Shown here: positions 26,434-35,933 of the stretch, piece after piece
Numbering within the stretch: position 1 is the stretch's first letter
Layout of the letters: each line of letters opens with the position of its first letter
Assembly (NCBI RefSeq): GCF_048820915.1
Contig: NZ_JBMERR010000002.1
Coordinates: forward strand, 124,001 to 188,000
Reading direction: 5' to 3'
Length of the DNA stretch: 64,000 nucleotides
Source of the DNA: Cribrihabitans_A pelagius
Lineage (GTDB): Bacteria; Pseudomonadota; Alphaproteobacteria; Rhodobacterales; Rhodobacteraceae
Program-made: the position numbers and the translations under genes
Notes under the pieces: generated by a model
Told to the model about the DNA's origin: nothing
What the model saw: the letters and a program-made list of their open reading frames with translations, nothing else
Database searches by the model: none

Positions 26434-27666
26434 TCAGGGGCCTTTGTATTCGAACAGCGTGGCGGAGACGTCATCCTCCAGCCCGTGTTCCCTGCTCATC
26501 ATCTGCGTGAGATTCCAGTAGAGATCGTCCAGGAATTCCTTGCCGCTCTGGTTGGCGTCGCATTTCCGGATCAGTTCCAAGAGGCCTTCGGCCTCCAGCA
26601 TGGAGCCATCTTCAAGCCGCGCCTCGGTGAAGCCGTCGGAATAGAGCAGCAGCCGGTCGCCGTGCTGCATCACCACTTCCTCCTGGCTGTAGCTGACTCC
26701 TGAAATCAGCCCGACAGGCACCCCGCCCTTGCCGATGAACTCGGCCGAGCCGTCCTTGCGCAGCAGCAGTGGATGCGGGTGGCCCGCCTGCACCATCTTC
26801 AGCACGCCGCTGCGCAGGTCGGCGATGCAATAAGCCATGGTGAAATATTCCTCGATCCCGGTGTCGGCGATCAGGCGCGCGTTCAGCAGACCCGCCACCT
26901 CCTCCGGCTGGCGCAGCGCATAAAAGCGGTTGAACCGCTTTTCCATGCCGACGTTCTGATCGAAATAATTCGACGACAGGTAGCCGCCCAGCCGCGCCGT
27001 CATCATCGCCGAGGTGATGCCATGGCCGGAAACGTCGATCGAGTAGAAGCCGATCCGGTTCACGCCCGGGCAGAACATGCCAACCAGGTCGCCGCCGATA
27101 TGGCCGCAAGGTTTCAGGAGCAGCGACACCGTGGAGGAGCCGAAATCCTTGGACAGCTCCGGCACCAGCGATTCCTGGATCTTGCGGGCCTGGATCAGGT
27201 CTTTGTCGATGGCGTCGTAGACCCGCTGCAGCTCGTCCAGGGTTTCGGAGACGATACGGTTCTTCTGCGACAGCTCCCGCTGCATGCGCAGAATCCGCTC
27301 CCCGGCAGAAATCCGCGCCCGCAGCTCGTCCGAACTGACCGGCTTGGTCAGGAAATCGTCGGCTCCGGCATCCAGACCTTCAGCAACCTCGTTCTTCTCG
27401 CTTTTGGAGGTCAGCAGGATGAAATAGGCGTAATCGTCCTTGGACCGCGCGCGGAAACTGCGGCAGAATTCCAGCCCGTTCATGCCCGGCATCATCCAGT
27501 CGCTGAGAATCAGATCCGGCGGCTCGGTGGAGCAGATCTCCATCGCCTCCTCACCGCTCTCCGCCTCGGTGACGGAGAACCCCCATTTCTTCAACGATGC
27601 CACCAGAATCCGGCGTTGAAGGCGGCTGTCGTCCACGACAAGCACGCGGCGAATAGATCCGGCCAC
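26434..27666 (-). CDS. Response regulator with PP2C-type (RsbU/SpoIIE) serine phosphatase output
   Basis: The 410 residues join a receiver domain (1-120; phospho-acceptor Asp56 in ILSDWMMPG, Lys in LTKPVSSDEL), a coiled linker (IVSETLDELQRVYDAID) and a PP2C/SpoIIE phosphatase domain (about 165-405; DVSGHGITSAMM and YSDGFTEA carry metal-binding aspartates). Such proteins dephosphorylate anti-sigma antagonists in partner-switching systems. I prefer the GTG at 27666, with GAGGA 7 bases before it; an in-frame GTG at 27714 has a poorer site. An Hpt gene is divergent next door. No anti-sigma factor gene is seen in the window. Confidence 0.93.
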   Translation of the reverse strand: MAGSIRRVLVVDDSRLQRRILVASLKKWGFSVTEAESGEEAMEICSTEPPDLILSDWMMPGMNGLEFCRSFRARSKDDYAYFILLTSKSEKNEVAEGLDAGADDFLTKPVSSDELRARISAGERILRMQRELSQKNRIVSETLDELQRVYDAIDKDLIQARKIQESLVPELSKDFGSSTVSLLLKPCGHIGGDLVGMFCPGVNRIGFYSIDVSGHGITSAMMTARLGGYLSSNYFDQNVGMEKRFNRFYALRQPEEVAGLLNARLIADTGIEEYFTMAYCIADLRSGVLKMVQAGHPHPLLLRKDGSAEFIGKGGVPVGLISGVSYSQEEVVMQHGDRLLLYSDGFTEARLEDGSMLEAEGLLELIRKCDANQSGKEFLDDLYWNLTQMMSREHGLEDDVSATLFEYKGP

Positions 27667-27728
27667 TGTGTGGTCCTCGTTGTCCGTCAAACTTTCTGGC
27701 AGCACCGAAGGCACCTCACAGGAAAAGG

Positions 27729-27767
27729 GCGTTATCAGATTAACGCTTCGTAGTATCTGGTCAGATA
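27729..27767. promoter_or_regulatory. Two perfect dyads upstream of the response-regulator gene
   Basis: GCGTTA-tcagat-TAACGC (27729-27746) and TATCTG-gt-CAGATA (27754-27767) are perfect inverted repeats 7 bases apart. They lie in a locally AT-rich 211-base gap between two divergent signalling genes. Operator sites for an autoregulator are the simplest reading, but no binding protein can be named. Confidence 0.45.
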
Positions 27768-27877
27768 TTTAACAGGTGATGAAACCTAAAGTTTTAGCTT
27801 GTTCCTTTATTTCACTATATTTTTGCACCTTTCAACTCTAAGACCCGCGCAAGAGCAGTGAAGAAAGGACGGGACGC

Positions 27878-28201
27878 ATGATTGATTGGCCGCGCGTGAA
27901 AGAGCTGCGCGAGGAGGTCGGTGCAGAAGACTTCGGCGAAGTGGTCAAAATTTTCCTGGAGGAAGTGGAATCCGTGCTGGAGAAGCTGAAGGCGGGCGGC
28001 CGCAGCCAGCTGGAGCAGGATCTGCATTTCCTCAAGGGCAGCGCGCTGAACCTCGGCTTCGAGCAGTTCTCCGCCCTGTGCCTGGAAGGCGAACGTGCCG
28101 CCGCCGAAGGCAATTCCGGCAGCGTCAGCGTGGAGACGATCCTGGCCAGTTTCGGCGCCTCCAAGGCCTATTTTCTCAAGGAACTGCCCCAGCGGTATTG
28201 A
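27878..28201 (+). CDS. Histidine phosphotransfer (Hpt) domain protein
   Basis: The 107 residues form a single Hpt four-helix domain with phospho-acceptor His50 in LHFLKGSALNLGF, the classic HxxKGSA pattern. Hpt proteins carry phosphate between hybrid kinases and response regulators in the cytoplasm. The ATG at 27878 has AAGGACGGG upstream. The adjacent divergent response regulator/phosphatase is the obvious candidate partner, though no sensor kinase is encoded nearby. Confidence 0.93.
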   Translation: MIDWPRVKELREEVGAEDFGEVVKIFLEEVESVLEKLKAGGRSQLEQDLHFLKGSALNLGFEQFSALCLEGERAAAEGNSGSVSVETILASFGASKAYFLKELPQRY

Positions 28202-28234
28202 GACGGCGCGCAGGCGGACGGCCCCAGCCAGGAT

Positions 28235-29461
28235 TCAGATCACGAACTGCGCCAGGGTCTCGTCCCGGGTGATGTCGGTGTAGGTCATCCCCGCCGCATC
28301 CAGCCGCGCAAACAGCTCGGCGAAATTCTCCGGCCGCTTGGTCTCGATCCCGATCAGCACCGAGCCGAAGTTGCGGGCCGATTTCTTCATGTATTCGAAC
28401 CGGGCGATGTCATCCTCGGGGCCGAGGATGCTGAGGAATTCCTTCAGCGCGCCGGGCCGCTGCGGCAGCCGCAGAATGAAGTATTTTTTCACGCCCGAAT
28501 ACCGCTGCGCGCGCTCTTTGACCTCAGGCAGGCGCTCGAAATCGAAGTTGCCGCCGGACGTCACGCAGACCACGGTGCGGCCGCGAATCCAGGAGCGCAC
28601 GTCGTTGAGCGCCTCAACCGCCAGCGCACCCGCGGGCTCCAGCACGATGCCCTCGACGTTCAGCATCTCGATGATGGTGGTGCAGATGCGGTCCTCGGAG
28701 ATGGTGAGCACATCAGGCAGCGGCACGTCTTTCAGTATCTCGAAAGTCTTCTCGCCGATCCTCCCGACCGCGGCGCCATCGACGAAGGTATCGACGCGGC
28801 CCAGCGCCACCGGCCGCTTGGCGGCAAGCGCGGCACGCAGGCAGGCACCGCCCTCGGGCTCGGCAAAGAGGCAGTGCACCTTCTCCCCGAACCAGCTGTA
28901 GACGCCGGAGGACATGCCGCCGCCGCCCACCGGCAGAATCACGTGATCGGGGACGCGGCCGAGCTGGCTTTCGATCTCCGCCGCGATCGAGGCCTGGCCT
29001 TCGATCACATCGGCATCGTCGAAAGGCGACAGGAAATGCCCGCCCTCCTTGGCGCACCACTCCTGCGCTGCGGCCAGGCAGATGTCGAAATAGTCGCCAA
29101 CCAGATGGATCTCGATATTGCCGCCGCCGAACATCCGGGTTTTCTGGATCTTCTGCTGCGGTGTGGTCACCGGCATGAAGATCACCCCGCGCTTGCCCAT
29201 GTGGCGGCACATGAAGGCCACCCCCTGGGCATGGTTGCCGGCCGAGGCGCAGACAAAAAGCTCCTGATCCGGCTGCTTGCGCATCGCGTTGAACGCGCCG
29301 CGGATCTTGTAGGAGCGCACCGGGCTCAGGTCTTCACGCTTGAGGTAAATGTCGGCGCCATAGCGCTCGGACAGATGCACATTGCGCTGCAAGGGCGTGG
29401 CGGGAAACACATCGCGCATCGCCTGTTCGGCAGCGCGGGCCTGGGTCTGAAAATCGCTCAT
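28235..29461 (-). CDS. ilvA: Threonine ammonia-lyase (threonine deaminase)
   Basis: This PLP enzyme converts threonine to 2-oxobutanoate, the first committed step to isoleucine. The 408 residues have PLP Lys52 in SYKIRGAF, SAGNHAQGVA, the PLP phosphate loop PVGGGGMSSG, and a C-terminal ACT-like regulatory region (about 325-408; YFILRLPQRPGALKEFL). The single regulatory region is the short form. The gene stands alone: the Hpt gene converges with it and a membrane-protein gene lies upstream. The ATG is at 29461. Confidence 0.96.
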   Translation of the reverse strand: MSDFQTQARAAEQAMRDVFPATPLQRNVHLSERYGADIYLKREDLSPVRSYKIRGAFNAMRKQPDQELFVCASAGNHAQGVAFMCRHMGKRGVIFMPVTTPQQKIQKTRMFGGGNIEIHLVGDYFDICLAAAQEWCAKEGGHFLSPFDDADVIEGQASIAAEIESQLGRVPDHVILPVGGGGMSSGVYSWFGEKVHCLFAEPEGGACLRAALAAKRPVALGRVDTFVDGAAVGRIGEKTFEILKDVPLPDVLTISEDRICTTIIEMLNVEGIVLEPAGALAVEALNDVRSWIRGRTVVCVTSGGNFDFERLPEVKERAQRYSGVKKYFILRLPQRPGALKEFLSILGPEDDIARFEYMKKSARNFGSVLIGIETKRPENFAELFARLDAAGMTYTDITRDETLAQFVI

Positions 29462-29533
29462 GGCTCATTCAGTGGCGCATGCCTGCCCCCAAGGCAAGGG
29501 GCAGGCGAGAGGCATTGGGAAGAATACCGGCGC

Positions 29534-30283
29534 TCAGACCGGGCGGCCCTCCACGTAGTGGCCGTAAAGCGTGGTCATTACGCTGACATTGACCAGCGAC
29601 ACTACAAGGCTTGCCGCAAAACTCACCATCGGCCCGAGCACCGGCACCATCGCCACCGGCACGGACGCCAGCTGCACCAGCATACCGAACAAGAACACAA
29701 TGACGCAGAGGCCGAACATCGTGCCATTGGCCCCTTCAGTTGCAGCCCAGGCCTCCTTCAGCTTCAAGGGCACGCCGATTGCTGCCGCCGGCAGAATTGG
29801 AAGCAGCCGGTACATGGTAATTCCCATGGCAATACTGGCAGCCGCAACAACGATTGCGATCAGCATCTGCAGCCCGCTGGCCGCGGCCATGCCAACTACC
29901 AGGCCGACCGGGATGATCGCGAAGAGTGACAGGATAACAATCATCGCCCCATGGCCAAGATAGGACAAGATACGGTCAAAACGGAACGGCGGCACCCAGC
30001 CCTGCGGGTATTCCTCCAGCAGCACGAAGCGGTGCCAGGACACCACGATCCACAGCATGCAGAGCACCACCGCCAGCGCCACAGTGACCAGACCCAACCC
30101 GCCGGCAGTCTCCGTGGTGATCTGCCCGCCGCCCAGCGAATCCAGCGGCTTGCCTGCCAAGATGAGCACCGCGGCACCCACCCCAAAGGCGATCAGCAGC
30201 GGCACAAGCCCGATCTGCACGGCCTGCTGGAAATTGCGCAGCACCATCCCGATGGAATGGCTGAAGATGGACCAGGATTTCAT
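29534..30283 (-). CDS. Hypothetical multi-pass membrane protein
   Basis: The 249 residues contain about six hydrophobic segments (roughly 22-45, 60-85, 108-150, 155-170, 185-210 and 212-235) linked by short loops, with RNFQQAVQIGLVPLLIA at the start. An inner-membrane location is clear. I do not recognise a named family; it has the look of a glycerophosphoryl-diesterase-like or Yip1-like membrane domain. The ATG at 30283 has GGAGAAAG upstream. It is divergent from argG. Confidence 0.85.
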   Translation of the reverse strand: MKSWSIFSHSIGMVLRNFQQAVQIGLVPLLIAFGVGAAVLILAGKPLDSLGGGQITTETAGGLGLVTVALAVVLCMLWIVVSWHRFVLLEEYPQGWVPPFRFDRILSYLGHGAMIVILSLFAIIPVGLVVGMAAASGLQMLIAIVVAAASIAMGITMYRLLPILPAAAIGVPLKLKEAWAATEGANGTMFGLCVIVFLFGMLVQLASVPVAMVPVLGPMVSFAASLVVSLVNVSVMTTLYGHYVEGRPV

Positions 30284-30419
30284 GAGGGGCTTTCTCCAAG
30301 GGATCGTTCTGTTTTGACGCGCACGTTAGGCGTGTTTCACGGGGCGGGAAACCCCCGCAAACCTTGCTCTCGCGCGAAAAACCGGCTAGGCGACGGACGT
30401 TCTGACTGAGAGGAAAGCC

Positions 30420-31642
<1,223 letters not shown>

Positions 31643-31646
<4 letters not shown>

Positions 31647-32110
31647 GCGAGCACGACGGCATAGACGGCGATTTCGGCGACGATTTCAGGGAAGAACTGG
31701 AGATGTTCGTCGAGGCTCAGGACACCGTTTGGGCGGATGTCCTGAGTGAGCTCTCGGCCGGACGGAAGACGAGCCACTGGATGTGGTTCGTCTTCCCCCA
31801 GCTGGCCGAGCTGGGCCGCTCCCACATGGCCCAGCTCTACGGAATCGAAGACCTGGCCGAGGCCACCGCCTATCTCAACCATGAAAAACTGCGCGCCCGC
31901 CTGGCCGAGGTCAGCCAGCTTATGCTGCAGCACCGCGGCAAAGCGCCTGAGCAGATCCTCGGCGGCATCGACGCCAAGAAACTGCGCTCCTCAATGACGC
32001 TCTTTGCTGCGGTCCCCGGCGCGCCCGAAGACTTCGGCGAAGTGCTCGATGCCTTTTTCGACGGCAGCCCCTGCCCGCTCACCACGGCGGCGCTGGCGCG
32101 CGGCGCATAA
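31643..32110 (+). CDS. DUF1810 family protein
   Basis: The 155 residues match the DUF1810 group, with FVEAQDTVWADVLSEL, the highly conserved SHWMWFVFPQL, and RSSMTLFAAV. The family is small, soluble and of no established biochemical function. The start is a GTG inside the argG stop (GTGA overlap), so translation is coupled to argG, though a link to arginine synthesis is unproved. Confidence 0.9.
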
Positions 32111-32190
32111 AGCCGCCCGCCTCCCCCTTGGTCACGCTTGCTCCGCTGCCGCGGCCTGCTAACGCTGGTGCCACCAGGGGGAGACACAAC

Positions 32191-32475
32191 ATGCAGCTGC
32201 AAGAGATTGCCGCAAACATCCAGGCGGGCCTCGCCGGCAAAAGCTTCGACGGCTCGCTGAAATTCGACTGCGGCAGTGACGGCGTGATCGTGCTGGCCGA
32301 CGGCAGCGCCGCAACCGGCGACCGCGACACCGACTGCACCCTGCGGCTCTCCACCGAAAACCTGCAAAAACTGCTCGCCGGCAAGCTCAACCCGATGACC
32401 GCGGTGATGCTGGGAAAGATCAAAATCTCCGGCGATATGGGCGTTGCAATGAAGCTGAGCAAACTGATCGGCTGA
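32191..32475 (+). CDS. SCP2 sterol-binding-domain protein
   Basis: The 94 residues form one SCP2 domain, with FDCGSDGVIVLAD near the middle and LLAGKLNPMTAVMLGKIKISGDM near the end. SCP2 domains bind lipids in a hydrophobic tunnel; bacterial stand-alone versions are thought to carry or store acyl lipids. The ATG at 32191 has GGGGGAG upstream. The gene is followed directly by a copy of the intergenic element described below. Confidence 0.92.
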   Translation: MQLQEIAANIQAGLAGKSFDGSLKFDCGSDGVIVLADGSAATGDRDTDCTLRLSTENLQKLLAGKLNPMTAVMLGKIKISGDMGVAMKLSKLIG

Positions 32476-32487
32476 GCCCGGCTCCCC

Positions 32488-32555
32488 GTCATCTTGCCAG
32501 AAATACTCTGGGGTGAATTGCCCCCGCCAGGGGGCAAGAGGGGCAACGCCCCTCC
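32488..32555 (+). repeat. Gene-end intergenic element, copy 1
   Basis: GTCATCTTGCC followed by GAAATACTC and TGGGGTGAATTG, then GC-rich stems (GCCCCC/GGGGGC and GGGGC/GCCCC). It begins 13 bases after the SCP2 stop and reads in the same direction. Related copies follow rbsK and mutS. Confidence 0.6.
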
Positions 32556-32559
32556 CCCT

Positions 32560-33273
32560 TCAGATCTTCGCTGCCTTCATCTCCTCATAGAACGGCATCG
32601 CCGCCTCCAGCACGGGTTGAAGCGCCTCTGGCACCTCCGGCAGCGGGCCTTCCGGGCCCGCAAATCCGGTCGAGTTCCACACCGCCCCGTACCAATGCGC
32701 GGCCCAGACGCCATCGTCCTTGTGGCCGCCCTTCGGCCAGCTCAGCATCTTTGGCGAAAACGGCAGGCCCAGCGCCTCGCAGAGCTGCTCCAGGCGCGCG
32801 GCCGGGTCCTCGCGGATGTCGTGGCTGTCGATCACCACCGGCGCCTGCCCCCAGCGGCGCACCAGCGCGTAAAGCTCGGCCTGCTGGCGGAATCCGATGT
32901 CCTCCAGCGTGGGGTTCTCGCGCTTGGCCGCATACGATGCGATCACCCGCGCCGGGTGGCGGATCAGGAACACGTTCGCGGCCTCGCGCATCCACTCCCG
33001 CGGCACGCCCGGGATCATGTGCTGGGTCATATGCTTCTGGTAGAAGAAGGGTTTCGCCGCCGGCACCGGCCCCAAGAGCATCTTGGCCACCGCCCCGGGG
33101 TCCTGGCTCTGGCTTTCCAGAATCTCTTGCCGCAACGGGTGCTCCAGCCCGGTCATCTTCAGGTAGGCGGCATAAAAGGGCTCATCCACCACCGCGCAAT
33201 CGCCGCGGTTGCCGAAGGCATACATCATCGCCGTGGACAGGTTCCGCGGCCCGGACCACATTGCAATCCGCAT
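32560..33273 (-). CDS. Sulfotransferase-like protein
   Basis: The 237 residues begin MRIAMWSGPRNLSTAMM, a phosphosulfate-binding-loop-type start, and continue with FLIRHPARVIASY, the second PAPS-contact region of sulfotransferases. Whether the protein transfers sulfate is unproved; no acceptor is apparent. The ATG at 33273 overlaps the stop of the aminotransferase gene (ATGA), so the two are made together. This pairing suggests a shared substrate. Confidence 0.82.
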   Translation of the reverse strand: MRIAMWSGPRNLSTAMMYAFGNRGDCAVVDEPFYAAYLKMTGLEHPLRQEILESQSQDPGAVAKMLLGPVPAAKPFFYQKHMTQHMIPGVPREWMREAANVFLIRHPARVIASYAAKRENPTLEDIGFRQQAELYALVRRWGQAPVVIDSHDIREDPAARLEQLCEALGLPFSPKMLSWPKGGHKDDGVWAAHWYGAVWNSTGFAGPEGPLPEVPEALQPVLEAAMPFYEEMKAAKI

Positions 33274-34181
33274 CAGGCACACTCCCTCTCGATAAGACCC
33301 TTGTACAGCGCCCGGATGCGCTCTGTCACCGGACCCAATGTGCCGCTGCCGATCTGGCGCCCGTCGATCCTGCCCACCGGGGTCTGCGCGCCGAAAGTGC
33401 CGGTCAGGAAGGCCTCGTCCGCGCCATAGGTGTCGACCAGCGAGTAGTTGCGCTCGAATACCGCGATACCCTCGGCGCGGCAAAGGTCGATCACCTTCTG
33501 CCGGGTGATGCCGTTCATGCAGTAGTCCCCGGTCGAAGTCCAAACCGCGCCCTTGCGCACGATGAAGAAGTTGCAGGCGTTGGTGGTGTTCACGAAGCCA
33601 TTCACATCCAGCATCAGCGCCTCATCCGCGCCGGCCTTCTCCGCCGCGATGCAAGCGAGGATGCAGTTCAGCTTGGAATGCGAATTGAGCTTGGGGTCCT
33701 GGCTCATCGCCAGGCCGCGGACATGCGGCACCGTGGCCAGCCGGATCGGCCGCGGCAGAGCGGGGCGCGAGTGTTCCATGATGATGGTGAAGGTCGGACC
33801 TTGCTGCGACAGCGACGGATGCTGAAAGGGCCGCGTCTTGGGGCCGCGGGTGACCATCAGCCGGGCGTGGGCATCGGTGGTCATGCCATTGGCCTTCTGA
33901 GTGTCCAAGAGCGCCTTGCGGACCCCGCCGCGGTCCGCGCCGATGTCCAGATCGATAGCCTTTGCCGCCTCGAACAGGCGGTCGAGATGCTCGTCGAGGA
34001 AGGCCCAGGTGCCGTTGTAGAGCCGCAATCCCTCCCAGACGCCGTCGCCCAGCATGAAGCCGCTGTCATAGACGCTGACCTTGGCCTCGGCCTTGGGGAC
34101 TATGCGGCCGTTCAGATAGATCAGGATCTCCTCGTTGCGCTGATCTTCCTCGGCCTGATGGGTGCTCATCTTGTCGGTCAT
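33273..34181 (-). CDS. Class IV (branched-chain/D-amino-acid type) aminotransferase
   Basis: The 302 residues belong to the fold-type IV PLP aminotransferases: ILIYLNGRIVPKAEAKVS near the start, then GDGVWEGLRLYNG, the PLP Lys in SHSKLNCI, and FLTGTFGAQTPVGRIDG. Branched-chain amino acids, D-amino acids or aminodeoxychorismate are all possible substrates. The ATG at 34181 has GGAGGA upstream. It overlaps the sulfotransferase-like gene by ATGA. Confidence 0.9.
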   Translation of the reverse strand: MTDKMSTHQAEEDQRNEEILIYLNGRIVPKAEAKVSVYDSGFMLGDGVWEGLRLYNGTWAFLDEHLDRLFEAAKAIDLDIGADRGGVRKALLDTQKANGMTTDAHARLMVTRGPKTRPFQHPSLSQQGPTFTIIMEHSRPALPRPIRLATVPHVRGLAMSQDPKLNSHSKLNCILACIAAEKAGADEALMLDVNGFVNTTNACNFFIVRKGAVWTSTGDYCMNGITRQKVIDLCRAEGIAVFERNYSLVDTYGADEAFLTGTFGAQTPVGRIDGRQIGSGTLGPVTERIRALYKGLIERECA

Positions 34182-34330
34182 GGGGTCCTCCTGCACCGGG
34201 CACGCTAAAAGGGAGTGCGGGGTTTTCCAAGCGGTAACTTGCTGTCACCACTGCGTGAAGGCGCCGCCTGCCGGCTTGAGGCGCAGGCCCGCGCGCGGCA
34301 GGCTGAGGGCGGTCCGGAACGGAGGGTGTG

Positions 34331-34996
34331 ATGCGTGCTGCGGAAAATCTCAAACCCGTCCTGCTGGCGGCGCTGATTGCGTTGGCGGTTCTGCTGCAGG
34401 CGCGGCAGTCCCACTCCCAGGAACAGGCGGTGCTCACGGTTGCTGGCGGCTGTTTCTGGTGCGTCGAGAGCGATTTCGAACGGGTGCCCGGCGTGATCGA
34501 GGCCACCTCCGGTTACACTGGCGGCACGGTCGCCAATCCGACTTACAATCAGGTGACCGGCGGCGGCACCGGCCATTACGAGGCGGTGCAGATCCGGTTT
34601 GATCCGGCGCGGGTCTCGCGCCGGCAGCTGCTGGAGCTCTTCGTGCGGTCGATCGACCCGACCGACGCGGGCGGCCAGTTCTGCGACCGCGGCGACAGCT
34701 ACCGCAGCGCCGTGTTTGCTGCGGATGCGCAGGAGGCGGCGCTGGCGCAGCGGGTGCTTGCCGCAGCGCAGGATGCCTTGGGGCGCAAGGTGGTGACGCC
34801 GGTGCTGCAGGCCGGCCGCTTCTACCGGGCCGAGGACTACCACCAGGATTATTACAAGGGCACCGGCCTGGTCTTCACCCGCTTCGGCCCCAAGCGGCAG
34901 GCCGCGGCATACAAACGCTACCGCAAGGCCTGCGGGCGGGATGCGCGGGTGGCGCAGCTCTGGGGCGATTCGGCGCCGTTTGCGGCCGGGCATTGA
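34331..34996 (+). CDS. msrA: Exported peptide methionine-(S)-sulfoxide reductase
   Basis: MsrA reduces methionine-S-sulfoxide in proteins. The 221 residues have a leading hydrophobic segment (about 9-25) that looks like a signal peptide, then AGGCFWCVESDF with the catalytic Cys, and YTGGTVANPTYNQVTGGGTGHYEAV. Export suggests periplasmic protein repair, unlike the cytoplasmic E. coli enzyme. The ATG at 34331 has GGAGGG upstream; a GTG one codon earlier is less likely. It is divergent from the aminotransferase gene. Confidence 0.94.
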   Translation: MRAAENLKPVLLAALIALAVLLQARQSHSQEQAVLTVAGGCFWCVESDFERVPGVIEATSGYTGGTVANPTYNQVTGGGTGHYEAVQIRFDPARVSRRQLLELFVRSIDPTDAGGQFCDRGDSYRSAVFAADAQEAALAQRVLAAAQDALGRKVVTPVLQAGRFYRAEDYHQDYYKGTGLVFTRFGPKRQAAAYKRYRKACGRDARVAQLWGDSAPFAAGH

Positions 34997-35001
34997 AACC
35001 T

Positions 35002-35058
35002 TAAGGGGGGCGCTGCCCCCTTGGCCTGCGGCCAATTCCCCCGGGGTATTTCCGGTCA
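35002..35058 (-). repeat. Gene-end intergenic element, copy 2
   Basis: On the minus strand, starting at the rbsK stop TGA, the sequence runs CCGGAAATACCCC, GGGGGAATTG, then GGCC/GGCC and GGGGGC/GCCCCC stems. It keeps the GAAATAC core and AATTG of copy 1 and sits at a gene end in gene orientation. Confidence 0.5.
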
Positions 35059-35928
35059 GAAAGTAGCAGCGGCGACGTCTTGCCGGGTGGGGATCACGTC
35101 GGCGGTGCCGTGGCGGGTGACCATCAGCGCGGCGGCGCGGCTGGCGAGCGCCAGGGCTTCGGGCATCGCCAGGCCTTCATCGAGGCCGGCCAGCACGTAA
35201 CCGGTGAAAGTGTCGCCGGCGCCGGTGGTGTCGACCGCGGTGACCGGCAGCGCAGGCACCTCCAGGGTGGCGCCGGTGGTGCCGTCGATATGGCGCGCGC
35301 CTTTGGCGCCCAGGGTGATCACCACGTCACGGACGCCCAGCGCCGCAGCGCTCTTGCCGGTGGCCTCCTGCAGCTGGCAGGCCTCGACTTCGTTCAGGAA
35401 CAGGAGATCGAGCTGCGGCAGCACCGCCTGCACGGCGGCTGCATCAAAGGGTGCCGCCGCATAGCAGACCCGCAAACCCCGCGCGCGCGCCGCTTCAGCG
35501 GCCTCGGCCTGGAGGTTGGTTTCATTCTGGAACACCAGGATGTCGCCGGCATTGGCCGCGGCCAGCGCAGGGTCCAGCTGGTTCGGGGTGAGCGCCCGGT
35601 TGGCGCCGGGAAACAGGATGATCTGGTTCTCGCCGCCGGGCTCCACCGCAATAATGGCATGGCCGGTGGCGGTGCCGGCGCGGGTCACATGCTGCGTGTC
35701 CACGCCATAGTCCCGCAGCCGCGCTGCCGCCCATTCACCGTCCGGGCCGACCGCGCCGATGTGGCGGACGCGGCTGCCCGCACGCGCCGCGGCCACCGAC
35801 ATGTTGGCGCCCTTGCCGCCGAGGAAGCGGGTCAGGCTTTCCGCGGCCAGGGTCTCCCCTGCGGCGGGCAGATGCGGCAGCGCATAGACCATGTCGGCAT
35901 TGATCGAACCCAGGTTGAAAATCGCCAT
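35056..35928 (-). CDS. rbsK: Ribokinase-type PfkB carbohydrate kinase
   Basis: The 290 residues show the PfkB family layout: MAIFNLGSINADMVY, the sugar-binding GGKGANMSVAAARAG, and the catalytic signature DTTGAGDTFTGYV with the base Asp. Ribose is the likely substrate, but no ribose transporter is adjacent, so another sugar or nucleoside is possible. AGGT precedes the ATG. It starts 5 bases after the maeB stop. Confidence 0.88.
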   Translation of the reverse strand: MAIFNLGSINADMVYALPHLPAAGETLAAESLTRFLGGKGANMSVAAARAGSRVRHIGAVGPDGEWAAARLRDYGVDTQHVTRAGTATGHAIIAVEPGGENQIILFPGANRALTPNQLDPALAAANAGDILVFQNETNLQAEAAEAARARGLRVCYAAAPFDAAAVQAVLPQLDLLFLNEVEACQLQEATGKSAAALGVRDVVITLGAKGARHIDGTTGATLEVPALPVTAVDTTGAGDTFTGYVLAGLDEGLAMPEALALASRAAALMVTRHGTADVIPTRQDVAAATF

Positions 35929-35933
35929 GGCAC

